NCBI RefSeq assembly: GCF_017874715.1 | Contig: NZ_JAGGLR010000030.1 | Span: forward strand, 1-64,000 | Direction: 5' to 3' | From: Streptomyces iranensis | Lineage (GTDB): Bacteria > Actinomycetota > Actinomycetes > Streptomycetales > Streptomycetaceae | Length of the DNA: 64,000 nt | Shown here: positions 8,255 to 16,660 of the stretch, piece by piece | How the letters are laid out: every line of letters starts with the position of its first letter | Numbering within the stretch: the first letter of the stretch is position 1 | Position numbers and translations under genes: made by a program | The notes under the pieces: model-generated | The model's database searches: none | Seen by the model: only the letters and a program-made list of their open reading frames with translations | What the model was told of the DNA's origin: nothing

Positions 8255-9844
8255 GTGGCACCGGCGGACATGGGCGGCGATCTGTCCGGGCGGCTGCTGG
8301 GCGGGCGGTACCGGGTGACGGGCAGCCTCGGCCGGGGCGGCATGGGCGTGGTCTGCAGGGCCGTGGACGCGGTGCTCGGCCGGGAGGTCGCGGTCAAGGT
8401 GCTGCGCACCCACACCGACGCCTCCAGCGCCGAACTGGCCGATCTGCGCACCCGGATGCAGCGGGAGGCGCGGGCGGCGGCCCGGATCCGGCACTCCGGT
8501 GTGATCACGGTCCACGACGTGGCCGAGGAGGGCGGGCTGCCGCTCATCGTCATGGAGCTGATCGACGGGCCCTCGCTCGACGATGTGCTCGACGAGCGGG
8601 GCACCCTCGACCCCCGGGAGGCCGCGGGGATCGGCGCCGAGGTCGCGGACGCGCTCGGCGCGGCCCATGGCGCCGGGGTGCTGCACCGGGATGTGAAGCC
8701 CGGCAATGTGCTGCTGGACCGCGAGGGCCGTGTCGTCCTCACGGACTTCGGCATCGCGAGCCTGGAGGCGCCCGAGGACGGCGCGACCACCAAGCTGACC
8801 CGCAGCGGCGAGCTGATCGGCTCCCTGGACTATCTCGCGCCGGAGCGCGCCCAGGGCCAGGACCCGAGCCCGGCCTCGGACATCTGGGCGCTGGGGATGA
8901 CGCTGTACGCGGCGGTGGAGGGCTCGTCGCCGTTCCGCCGCACCTCCGTATGGTCCACGCTCACCGCGATCGTCAATGAGCCGCTGCCCGAGCCCCGGCT
9001 GGCCGGACCGCTGGCGCCCGTGCTCCATGCGCTGATGGACAAGGACCCGCGAGGGCGGCCGTCCGCCGCCGAGGCGCGCCGGATGCTGGCGGAGGTGGCG
9101 GCGGGGGAGACGCCGCGCGGCGCGGCGGGGCCGCCGTCCGTTCCACTGAGCGAGCCGGCCCCCTCCGTCCCGCCTCCGGGCTTCGGCCCGCCGCCCGTGG
9201 TGGAGCCGCTGGTGAGCGGGGAGCCGGGCGCGGTGGACGGGGCCGGTGCGCGAAGTGCGGGGCGCAGGCGCCGCGGAGCGCTCATCGCGGCCGCGGCCGC
9301 CACCGTCGCGCTCATCGGCGGCGGGCTGACGTACGCACTGGTCGGAGGCGATGACCACACCACGGAGTCGGGGCGGACGAAGGATCCGCCGAGCGAGCCG
9401 GCGGGCCCGGGGAAGACCGCCGCGCCGGGCGGCGGAAAGGCGAGCGCCACGGCCGGGCAGGGCAGCGCGCGGCCGGATGACACGGCCTCACCCACTCCGG
9501 GCGGCGGCAACGGCGACCAGGGCGGCCCGGCGGCTTCTTCGGCGCCGCCCTCGGGCATCGCGCCCGTCTGCCATGGCGGCGACGGCGGGCGGTACGACTG
9601 CGAGGTGTGGCGTGACGCCACCTCGTACACCCACGGCGGTGAGCCGGTCGGCACCCTCAAGCACGGAGTGAACTACTTCTACTGCCAGGAGAACCTGGGC
9701 CGCCGGGAGACCTACGGCAAGTGGACGAACGTGTGGTGGGCCAGGACCGACGACGACAACGGCCATCGGGATGTCTATGTGAGCGTCGTCTATGTCAAGG
9801 GCGGCGACAATGACGCGCCCCTTCCCGGGCTGCCCGAGTGCTGA
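8255..9844 (+). CDS. Membrane-anchored serine/threonine protein kinase (PknB type)
   Basis: A 529-aa protein from GTG 8255, which has a strong GGGGAGG site 7 bp upstream; a longer frame to 8195 would run into the MITE-like element. The kinase domain occupies residues 18-285: GRGGMG (26-31), catalytic Lys48 (VAVKV), HRDVKPGN (144-151), DFG (164-166) and APE (195-197). A proline-rich linker follows, then one membrane helix (341-363) and a Thr/Pro/Gly-rich extracellular tail ending in a compact Cys- and Trp-containing domain (about 440-529, three or four Cys) that could sense cell-wall or small ligands. No PASTA repeats. Confidence 0.92.
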   Translation: MAPADMGGDLSGRLLGGRYRVTGSLGRGGMGVVCRAVDAVLGREVAVKVLRTHTDASSAELADLRTRMQREARAAARIRHSGVITVHDVAEEGGLPLIVMELIDGPSLDDVLDERGTLDPREAAGIGAEVADALGAAHGAGVLHRDVKPGNVLLDREGRVVLTDFGIASLEAPEDGATTKLTRSGELIGSLDYLAPERAQGQDPSPASDIWALGMTLYAAVEGSSPFRRTSVWSTLTAIVNEPLPEPRLAGPLAPVLHALMDKDPRGRPSAAEARRMLAEVAAGETPRGAAGPPSVPLSEPAPSVPPPGFGPPPVVEPLVSGEPGAVDGAGARSAGRRRRGALIAAAAATVALIGGGLTYALVGGDDHTTESGRTKDPPSEPAGPGKTAAPGGGKASATAGQGSARPDDTASPTPGGGNGDQGGPAASSAPPSGIAPVCHGGDGGRYDCEVWRDATSYTHGGEPVGTLKHGVNYFYCQENLGRRETYGKWTNVWWARTDDDNGHRDVYVSVVYVKGGDNDAPLPGLPEC

Positions 9845-9888
9845 GCCCGGGACGGCCGTGGGAAGGGGCGGATCTCATTGGCGGATCC

Positions 9889-9970
9889 CAGCGGGGCGGA
9901 GACGTCTCAGCGTGGTGGACTCAGCGGGGCCGAGACGTCTCAGCGTGGTGGTCTCAGCGGGGTCTCAGCA
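9889..9970. repeat. 33-bp tandem repeat with internal palindrome
   Basis: Two near-identical 33-bp units (9889-9921, 9922-9954) and a third shortened copy from 9955. Each full unit contains the perfect palindrome GAGACGTCTC (9899-9908 and 9932-9941). The array lies between two convergent genes and its third copy overlaps the alpha-galactosidase stop. It may act in termination or be a neutral minisatellite. Confidence 0.75.
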
Positions 9971-12022
9971 GGCGAAGGCCGCGTCGGCCCAGTCCCCGTG
10001 GTCGCTGGTGACCCCGTCCCCGCCGTCGGTGACGACGAGCCGGACCGTCTTCGCCCCGCCGATGGCGGCGTCGAGGGCGGTGGCCGGATCGGCGTTGGTC
10101 AGCGTCTTCGACGATGCCACCTTGGCGTCGTCCGCCCACACCTCGAAGCCGACCGTCCCGGCGGTGTCCTCCTCGTCGTCCACGCCGACCCGCGCGGTGA
10201 AGCGCGAGCACCGGCCCCCGGTGTAGTACGTGACCTCACTCGGCGCGTGCACGCCCAGGCCCTTGTCGTACGTGGTGCCGCCGAGGGTGAGCGGATGGCC
10301 GTCACCCGCCTCGTTCTCGCCGACGCTGGTGTTCTTCTCCACCGGGCCCCAGCCGTTGAGCGCGCTCAGCCAGGGCAGATCGCTCGCGTACGAGCTGCCG
10401 GAGGGCGGGGCGACCACCACATGGACCGCCGAGACCAGCCGGGCGGCCGCCTTGCCGCCTCCGGGTGAGCGGTAGTCGGCGCTGACCGTCAGGTCGTACG
10501 CACCGGGCGCGGCCCCGGCGGGCGCGGTCACCCGCCAGCGCGTGGCCAGCTTCGAACCGGTGGGCAGCGAGGCGGCCCGGGTCGGGGAGGTGGCCTTGAT
10601 CCGCCAGCCGTCGGGGCCGGTGAGCCGGACCGAGACCTGCTGGGCCGGGGTCCGGCCGAGGTCGGTGAGCGTGGTGTCGACCTGGGCCGCGGCTCCGGCC
10701 TCGGTCAGCGCCGTGCCGTCGAGGCCGAGTTCGGCGGCGGGCGGGTAGGAGGCCCAGCGGGTGTCGGCCGAGGCCTGGTAGAGCACGGTGCCATGGGCCG
10801 GGACGGTGGCCGAGATGGCTCCGGCGGTGTTGTAGTCCTTGTGCGCCCACAGGTCGCGCAGCCGGTACGCGGTCGCCCGGGGCAGCCCGACCCCGGTCGC
10901 CGTGGTGGCGATGTGCTGCGGCCGGTCGGTCTCGTTGAACAGCGCGACGGCGCGGCTGCCGTCCGCCATCTCCTTGGCGATGACCCAGCGCCCGCCCTCG
11001 GAGGAGACCACGGTGCCCTGCTTGCCCAGCGGGTCCTGATCGACGGCGATCACTTCGTGATTGCCGAGGATTTCATAGGTCTCGGCGTTGGCCTTGCGCA
11101 GATCGGTCCCGATCAGCAGCGGTGCGGCCATGATCGACCACAGCGAGAAGTGGCTGCGGTACTCGGTGGCCGTCATCCCGCCGTTGCCGACCTCCAGCAT
11201 GTCGGGGTCGTTCCAGTGGCCGGGCCCGGCGTATTTCGCGAGCGGCAGGTTCTGCTTGGCGATCGACAGCATGCTGCCCCAGCTGTCGCTGATGTCGCCC
11301 GTGGTCCGCCACAGATGGCCGACTTCCCCGGCCCATTCCCAGGGCTTGTTCTCGCCCCATTCGCAGATGCTGTAGACGATGGGGCGGCCGGTGGTCTCGG
11401 TCGCGGCCTTCAGGGCGTCGCGCATGGTGCGGTAGCGCTGTTTGGCGTCGACACCCTGGTTATTGCAGTTGTCGTACTTGAGGTAGTCGATGCCCCAGTC
11501 GGCGAACTGCTGGGCGTCGGACTTCTCATGGCCGAGCCCCCCGGGGAAGCCGGCGCTGTTGCAGGTCTTGGTGCCCGCGCTGGTGTAGATGCCGATCTTC
11601 AGTCCCTTGGAGTGGACATAGTCGGCGACGGCCTTGATGCCGTTCGGAAAGCGGACCGGGTCGGGCACCAGCTTGCCGTTGGCATCGCGCTGCGGCAGCG
11701 CCCAGCAGTCGTCGAGGTTGACGTACTGGTATCCGGCGTCCTTCAGTCCCTTGGCCACGAAGATGTCGGCGATGCCCTTGACCATCGCCTCGTTGAACTC
11801 CGCGCGGCAGTGGGTGGAGTTCCAGTTGTTGAACCCCATCGGAGGGGTGAGGGCGAGCCCGTCACCGGGCGCTGCGCCCGGGTCGGAGGCCGGTGTGGTG
11901 ACCTCGGCGGGATGCGCGGGCTGGGCGACGGCCGGGAGGGCCAGGCCGACCGTGGCCAGCAGACCGGCGCTCAGTGCTCCGATGACTCTTCGTCTCGCGG
12001 GTCGAAAACAGCGGTGGCGCAC
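9965..12022 (-). CDS. Secreted GH27 alpha-galactosidase with C-terminal NPCBM domain
   Basis: A 685-aa exported glycosidase. The signal peptide has RRRVIGALSAG and a long hydrophobic core ending at ALPAVAQ near residue 34. The GH27 catalytic barrel (about 57-330) starts with LTPPMGFNNWNS. The nucleophile is Asp184 (YLKYDNC) and the acid/base is Asp243 (RTTGDISDSW). A C-terminal beta domain follows, then an NPCBM carbohydrate-binding module (about 545-685; GWGPVEKNTS, KGLGVHAPSEV, VGVDDEE). It should cleave terminal alpha-1,6-galactose from raffinose-type sugars or galactomannan outside the cell. It is divergent from an ABC sugar importer, which fits uptake of the products. Confidence 0.92.
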   Translation of the reverse strand: MRHRCFRPARRRVIGALSAGLLATVGLALPAVAQPAHPAEVTTPASDPGAAPGDGLALTPPMGFNNWNSTHCRAEFNEAMVKGIADIFVAKGLKDAGYQYVNLDDCWALPQRDANGKLVPDPVRFPNGIKAVADYVHSKGLKIGIYTSAGTKTCNSAGFPGGLGHEKSDAQQFADWGIDYLKYDNCNNQGVDAKQRYRTMRDALKAATETTGRPIVYSICEWGENKPWEWAGEVGHLWRTTGDISDSWGSMLSIAKQNLPLAKYAGPGHWNDPDMLEVGNGGMTATEYRSHFSLWSIMAAPLLIGTDLRKANAETYEILGNHEVIAVDQDPLGKQGTVVSSEGGRWVIAKEMADGSRAVALFNETDRPQHIATTATGVGLPRATAYRLRDLWAHKDYNTAGAISATVPAHGTVLYQASADTRWASYPPAAELGLDGTALTEAGAAAQVDTTLTDLGRTPAQQVSVRLTGPDGWRIKATSPTRAASLPTGSKLATRWRVTAPAGAAPGAYDLTVSADYRSPGGGKAAARLVSAVHVVVAPPSGSSYASDLPWLSALNGWGPVEKNTSVGENEAGDGHPLTLGGTTYDKGLGVHAPSEVTYYTGGRCSRFTARVGVDDEEDTAGTVGFEVWADDAKVASSKTLTNADPATALDAAIGGAKTVRLVVTDGGDGVTSDHGDWADAAFAC

Positions 12023-12143
12023 GATGCGGGTCCTCCGTTCTCAACGGGGGTAACGCAGTGTCATGGCTGCGTCACATGCGAGCGTTTACGGTAGACCCTG
12101 TTGGAGTCTGTTGGAAGAGATGCGATAACAGTTGTTCGATATC

Positions 12144-12162
12144 TCGTCAAAACCCTTGACGA
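12144..12162. promoter_or_regulatory. Inverted repeat overlapping a -35-like box upstream of the ABC operon
   Basis: TCGTCAA (12144-12150) and TTGACGA (12156-12162) form perfect 7-bp arms around a 5-nt spacer, about 75 bp before the binding-protein start. The right arm contains TTGACG, a good -35 box. A regulator bound here would block or assist transcription of the importer. Confidence 0.5.
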
Positions 12163-12235
12163 TCCGCCTGGCCGCCGGGTGAGATCCCCTCACTTGCGTT
12201 CGGTTGTGTTTGATTGAACCTCTGTGGAGGGGCAC

Positions 12236-13519
12236 ATGGCACCGTCATCGTCAGGACATCGGATCTCCCGCCGTGCGCTACTGCGAGGCACCGCGGCCGG
12301 AGCCGGCGCGGTAGCCCTTCCGACGCTGCTGACCGCCTGCGGTGGTCCGGGCAACGAAGTGAAGATCGGCTCCAACGCCTCCGACGCCGTGCCCCGTAAG
12401 GCGTTCGCCGAGGTGTTCAACGCGTACGAGAAGAAGTCGGACAAGAAGGTCAAGGTCAATACCGTCAACCACGAGGCCTTCCAGGAGGGCATCAACCGCT
12501 ATCTGAAGGGCACCCCCGACGACGTCTTCATGTGGTTCGCCGGGTACCGCATGCAGTTCTTCGCCGAACAGGGGCAGCTCGCCGAGATCAGCGACCTCTG
12601 GAAGGGCTTCGACGGCTTCTCCGACGCGCTCAAGGCGCAGTCCACCGGCAAGGACGGCAAGCAGTACCTCGTGCCGTACTACTACTACCCCTGGGCCGTC
12701 TTCTACCGGAAGAGCGTCTTCGCTCAGCGCGGCTACGAGGTTCCGAAGACCTTCGACGAGTTCCGGGCGCTCTCCAAGCGGATGGACAAGGACGGCCTCG
12801 ACGCCATCGCCTTCGGCGACAAGGACGGCTGGCCCGCCATGGGGACCTTCGACTATCTCAATATGCGGGCCAACGGCTACGACTTCCATATCTCCCTCAT
12901 GGGCGGCAAGGAGTCCTGGACCGACCCCAAGGTCCGAAACGTCTTCGACCTGTGGCGCGGGCTGATGCCGTATCACCAGAAGGGCGCCAACGGGCGGACC
13001 TGGCAGGAGGCCGCCCAGAGCCTGGCGCAGAAGAAGTCCGGTATGGCGGTCTTCGGGCTGCCCCACCCCGGGCAGCAGTTCTCCGCCGCCGACCGCGATG
13101 ATCTGGACTTCTTCCCCTTCCCCGAGATCGACTCCGCCTATGGACAGGACGCGGTGGAGGCGCCGATCGACGGCTTTCTGCTGGCGAAGAAGTCCAAGCG
13201 GCAGAAGGAGGGCAAGGAGCTGATGAAGTACCTCGCCACCCCCGCCGCCGAGGAGATCTACCTGAAGCGGGACCCGAACAACATCGCCGTCAACGACAAG
13301 GCGTCCAGCTCCTCGTACAACGCGCTCCAGAAGAAGGCCGTCGACCTCGTCTCGAACGCCAAGCAGATATCGCAGTTCATGGACCGCGACACCCGGCCGG
13401 ACTTCGCGTCCCAGGTGATGATCCGGGCTATTCAGCAGTTCATCAACAAGCCGAACGACATCGACTCCCTCACCAAGGACATCGAGTCCCAGAAGAAGAC
13501 CATCTTCGCCAGCGACTAG
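12236..13519 (+). CDS. ABC sugar importer, extracellular binding lipoprotein (family 1)
   Basis: A 427-aa solute-binding protein. ATG 12236 has GGAGGGG four bases upstream; the GTG at 12224 lies before that site. The signal is a combined Tat and lipoprotein type: ISRRALLRG, hydrophobic stretch, then lipobox LTAC, so it is likely exported folded and lipid-anchored. The mature protein has the extended aromatic-rich fold of family 1 binding proteins (WFAGYRMQFFAEQG, YLVPYYYYPWAVFYRKS). It is the first gene of an operon with two permeases. The sugar is unknown; the divergent alpha-galactosidase suggests an alpha-galactoside or galactose-containing oligosaccharide. Confidence 0.9.
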   Translation: MAPSSSGHRISRRALLRGTAAGAGAVALPTLLTACGGPGNEVKIGSNASDAVPRKAFAEVFNAYEKKSDKKVKVNTVNHEAFQEGINRYLKGTPDDVFMWFAGYRMQFFAEQGQLAEISDLWKGFDGFSDALKAQSTGKDGKQYLVPYYYYPWAVFYRKSVFAQRGYEVPKTFDEFRALSKRMDKDGLDAIAFGDKDGWPAMGTFDYLNMRANGYDFHISLMGGKESWTDPKVRNVFDLWRGLMPYHQKGANGRTWQEAAQSLAQKKSGMAVFGLPHPGQQFSAADRDDLDFFPFPEIDSAYGQDAVEAPIDGFLLAKKSKRQKEGKELMKYLATPAAEEIYLKRDPNNIAVNDKASSSSYNALQKKAVDLVSNAKQISQFMDRDTRPDFASQVMIRAIQQFINKPNDIDSLTKDIESQKKTIFASD

Positions 13520-13531
13520 GAGATTCGCGCC

Positions 13532-14446
13532 GTGCCGCTCACGACCGCGCGGCGTGCCAAACGGCGGGGTCCGCGGAGGTTCACCTCCCGCGACCTCGCC
13601 GTCATCGGCGTGCTGCTGGGCATACCCATCCTGCTCGAACTGGCCCTGATCTGGGGCCCGACCCTCGCCTCCATCGGCCTGTCCTTCACCAGCTGGGACG
13701 GCATCGGCGATATCCACTGGGTGGGCATCGACAACTACAAGACTCTCTTCACGGACTATCCGCCGTTCTGGCCCGCGGTCCGCAACAATCTGCTCTGGGT
13801 GGCCTTTCTCGGCTTGGTCGCGACCCCCTTCGGACTGCTGCTGGCCGTACTGCTGGACAAGGGCGTCCGGTTCAGCCGCTTCTACCAGTCCACCCTCTAT
13901 ATGCCGGTGGTGCTCTCCCTCGCCATCGTCGGCTTCATCGCGCAGCTGGTCTTCTCCCGCGACCAGGGTGCGCTGAACGCGATCCTCGCCAACAGACACG
14001 ACCCGGTGGACTGGCTCGGAGACCCGGAGCTCAATATCTGGATGGTGCTGCTGGCGGCAGCCTGGCGGCACACCGGGTATGTGATGATCCTCTATCTGGC
14101 CGGGCTGAAATCCGTCGATCCCTCGCTCAAGGAAGCGGCCGCGATCGACGGCGCCAGCGAGACCCAGACCTTCTTCCGGGTGGTGCTGCCCACCCTGCGG
14201 CCGGTCAATGTCATCGTCGGCGTCATCACCGTGATCGAGGCATTGCGCGCCTTCGACATCGTCTATGCCATCAACCATGGCCGTAACGGGCTCGAACTGC
14301 TCTCGGTGCTGGTCACCGACAACATCATCGGCGAGGCCAGCCGGATCGGATTCGGCTCCGCGATCGCCGTCGTCCTGCTGACCGTGTCCCTGGGATTCAT
14401 CGTGACCTATCTGATCCAGGAGTTGCGAGGGGGGAAGAAGGGATGA
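13532..14446 (+). CDS. ABC sugar importer permease (MalF/UgpA type)
   Basis: A 304-aa membrane protein from GTG 13532, whose AGGAGA site overlaps the stop codon of the binding-protein gene, indicating tight translational coupling. Six membrane helices are visible. The cytoplasmic EAA loop (EAAAIDGASETQTFFRVVLP, residues 201-220) contacts the ATPase. It pairs with the permease encoded next, whose start overlaps its stop by 4 bp. No ATPase gene is in the operon; in streptomycetes the shared ATPase MsiK usually powers such importers. Confidence 0.92.
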   Translation: MPLTTARRAKRRGPRRFTSRDLAVIGVLLGIPILLELALIWGPTLASIGLSFTSWDGIGDIHWVGIDNYKTLFTDYPPFWPAVRNNLLWVAFLGLVATPFGLLLAVLLDKGVRFSRFYQSTLYMPVVLSLAIVGFIAQLVFSRDQGALNAILANRHDPVDWLGDPELNIWMVLLAAAWRHTGYVMILYLAGLKSVDPSLKEAAAIDGASETQTFFRVVLPTLRPVNVIVGVITVIEALRAFDIVYAINHGRNGLELLSVLVTDNIIGEASRIGFGSAIAVVLLTVSLGFIVTYLIQELRGGKKG

Positions 14447-15363
14447 CCGTCACCACTCCGCCCGCCCCCGTACGGACCGTGACCCCGGTGACCGGCACCG
14501 GCAAGCGCCGGGTGACCCGTGGCCGACTCGGGCTGCACGCCTTTCTGATGGTCGTGTCGCTCGCGTTCCTCGCCCCGCTGCTTCTCGCCATCTACGCCTC
14601 GCTGCGGCCGTACGAGGAGACCGCGAAATACGGCTATTTCTCGCTGCCGCGCCATCTGTCGTTCGACTACTACGCCAAGGCGTTCAATGACTCCGGGATG
14701 GGCAAGTATTTCGTCAACTCGCTCATCATCGCGGTGCCCGGGGTGCTGCTGACGCTGTTTCTCGCCTCGTTCGTCGCCTTCTGTGTGACCCGGCTGAGAA
14801 TGCGCGGCGGGCTGGTGCTGCTGATGGTGTTCACGGCGGGCAATCTGCTGCCGCAGCAGGTCATCGTCACCCCGCTCTATGTGCTCTTCACCAAGATCAA
14901 TCTGCCCTATTGGATGTCGGACTCGATGACGATGTACGACTCCTACTGGGCCGTGCTCGCCGTTCAGGTCGCCTTCCAGGTGGGATTCTGCGTCTTCGTC
15001 CTCGCCAACTTCATGCGCACCATTCCCGATGAGATCGTGGAGGCGGCGCGGGTGGACGGGGCGGGGGTCTGGACGCAGTACTGGAACATCACGCTTCCGC
15101 TGTGCCGGCCCGCGCTGGCGGCGCTCGCCACCCTGCAATTCACCTGGATGTACAACGACTTCCTCTGGGCACTGGTCTTCATCTCCGACGGCGACAAGCT
15201 GCCCATCACCTCCGCGCTCAACAATCTGCGCGGCCAGTTCTTCACCGACTACAACCTGCTCGCGGCGGGCTCGGTGATCGTGGCTCTTCCCACGGTGCTG
15301 GTCTTCCTGCTGTTGCAGCGCCACTTCATCGCCGGACTCACCCTCGGCGCCAGCAAGGGCTGA
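14443..15363 (+). CDS. ABC sugar importer permease (MalG/UgpE type)
   Basis: A 306-aa membrane protein with six helices and the EAA loop EAARVDGAGVWTQYWNITLP (residues 200-219). The ATGA overlap with the preceding permease shows co-translation. It is the last gene of the operon; a 15-bp perfect hairpin starts 6 bp after the stop codon. It forms the translocation pore with the MalF-type subunit, probably driven by a housekeeping ATPase encoded elsewhere. Confidence 0.92.
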   Translation: MTVTTPPAPVRTVTPVTGTGKRRVTRGRLGLHAFLMVVSLAFLAPLLLAIYASLRPYEETAKYGYFSLPRHLSFDYYAKAFNDSGMGKYFVNSLIIAVPGVLLTLFLASFVAFCVTRLRMRGGLVLLMVFTAGNLLPQQVIVTPLYVLFTKINLPYWMSDSMTMYDSYWAVLAVQVAFQVGFCVFVLANFMRTIPDEIVEAARVDGAGVWTQYWNITLPLCRPALAALATLQFTWMYNDFLWALVFISDGDKLPITSALNNLRGQFFTDYNLLAAGSVIVALPTVLVFLLLQRHFIAGLTLGASKG

Positions 15364-15369
15364 TGCGAG

Positions 15370-15406
15370 AGGGGTCACTGTGGCTCATGTGGCCACAGTG
15401 ACCCCT
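15370..15406 (+). terminator. Strong hairpin terminator of the sugar ABC operon
   Basis: A perfect 15-bp stem, AGGGGTCACTGTGGC (15370-15384) with its complement (15392-15406), around a 7-nt loop, directly after the last permease. It has no T-run. Confidence 0.85.
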
Positions 15407-15570
15407 GTGGCACAAGGGCCACAAGGTCCCCGACCACGCTCCGCCGCCCCGCCCCGCGTCCCCCGCCCAACCCGTCCGGAGCGACGCGATCCGTCACTCG
15501 GTCGTCTTCGCGCGTTTCCGTGACAGGGTGATGCGGGCAACTGTCAGGAGGCGATGGAATAGGGGGAAAT

Positions 15571-16605
15571 GTGATCGTCTGGCTGAACGGTGCGTTCGGT
15601 GCGGGTAAGACCTCCGCGGCCCGCGAATTGGTGGACTTCATGCCCGGCAGTACGTTCTACGACCCGGAGCTGGTCGGTAACGGTCTGCGGATGATGCTCC
15701 CGCGGAAACGTCTTGAGCAGGTGTCCGACTACCAGGATCTACTTTCCTGGCGCCGGCTGGTGGTGGACACCGGAGCGGCGCTGATCGCGGAGGTCGGCGG
15801 CCCGCTCGTGGTCCCGATGACGGTTCTCAGACAGGAGTACCGGGATGAGATCTTCGGCGGTTTCGCGGCTCGCCGCATCCCCGTACGGCATGTTCTGCTG
15901 CACACCGATGAAACGATCCTTCGCGAGCGCATAGCCGAACGCGAGGAAATACCCGGGGACGCGGACGCGAGCGAGTCCGTACGCCAGTGGTGCCTGGACC
16001 ATCTCGCGCCCTACCGGGCGGCCCTGACCTGGCTGACCACCGACGCCCATGTCGTGGACACCACCGGGCTCACCCCGCGCCAGACCGCCCAGCACATCGC
16101 CGACGCGGTCCGCGAGGGCGCCGGGATCTGCGACATCGTGCAGACCCCCGAGCCGAGGGCGGAGACGCTGGCCGCCGGGGTCCTGCTCTTCGACGAGGAG
16201 GACCGGGTGCTGCTCGTCGACCCCACCTACAAGCCCGGCTGGGAGTTCCCCGGCGGCGTCGTCGAACCCGGCGAACCCCCGATGTGCGCCGGGGTGCGCG
16301 AGGTCACCGAGGAGCTGGGGGTACGGCTGGACGAACCGCTGCGGCTGCTGGTGGCCGACTGGGAACGCCCCCAGCCGCCCGGCTACGGGGGCCTGCGGCT
16401 GCTCTTCGACGGCGGCAAGCTCTCCAGCGCGGCCGCCCAGGAGGTGCTGCTGCCCGGCTCCGAACTGCGCGGCTGGCGCTTCGTCACCGAGAGCGAGGCC
16501 GCCGCGCTGCTGCCACCGGTGCGGCTGAGCCGGCTGCGCTGGGCGCTGCGCGCCCGTGAGCAGGGCCGCCCGCTGTATCTCGAAGCGGGCGTCCCCACGG
16601 GCTGA
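15571..16605 (+). CDS. P-loop kinase/Nudix hydrolase fusion protein
   Basis: A 344-aa two-domain protein from GTG 15571 with AGGGGGAA upstream. Residues 1-185 are a small-molecule-kinase-like P-loop domain: GAFGAGKT at 7-14, and a lid-like RERIAEREE (118-126). Residues 196-335 form a Nudix domain with a complete Nudix box, from GGVVEPGE (228-235) to REVTEELGV (243-251). The kinase part resembles AAA_33/adenylylsulfate-kinase-like nucleotide kinases. The fusion suggests phosphorylation and hydrolysis of related nucleotide or antibiotic-like substrates, but no substrate can be named. It is flanked by a terminator and a convergent peptidase gene. Confidence 0.88.
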   Translation: MIVWLNGAFGAGKTSAARELVDFMPGSTFYDPELVGNGLRMMLPRKRLEQVSDYQDLLSWRRLVVDTGAALIAEVGGPLVVPMTVLRQEYRDEIFGGFAARRIPVRHVLLHTDETILRERIAEREEIPGDADASESVRQWCLDHLAPYRAALTWLTTDAHVVDTTGLTPRQTAQHIADAVREGAGICDIVQTPEPRAETLAAGVLLFDEEDRVLLVDPTYKPGWEFPGGVVEPGEPPMCAGVREVTEELGVRLDEPLRLLVADWERPQPPGYGGLRLLFDGGKLSSAAAQEVLLPGSELRGWRFVTESEAAALLPPVRLSRLRWALRAREQGRPLYLEAGVPTG

Positions 16606-16660
16606 CCACGCCGGCCCAGCCCGTGGGCCGCCCGCCGACCGGGTGCGAGGTGAACGGGGA

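Noticed and set aside
12121..12140. AACAGTTGTT near 12130 as a copy of the LacI operator
   Set aside because: The half-sites resemble GACAACGTTGTC but the centre is two bases shorter, which would break LacI dimer spacing.
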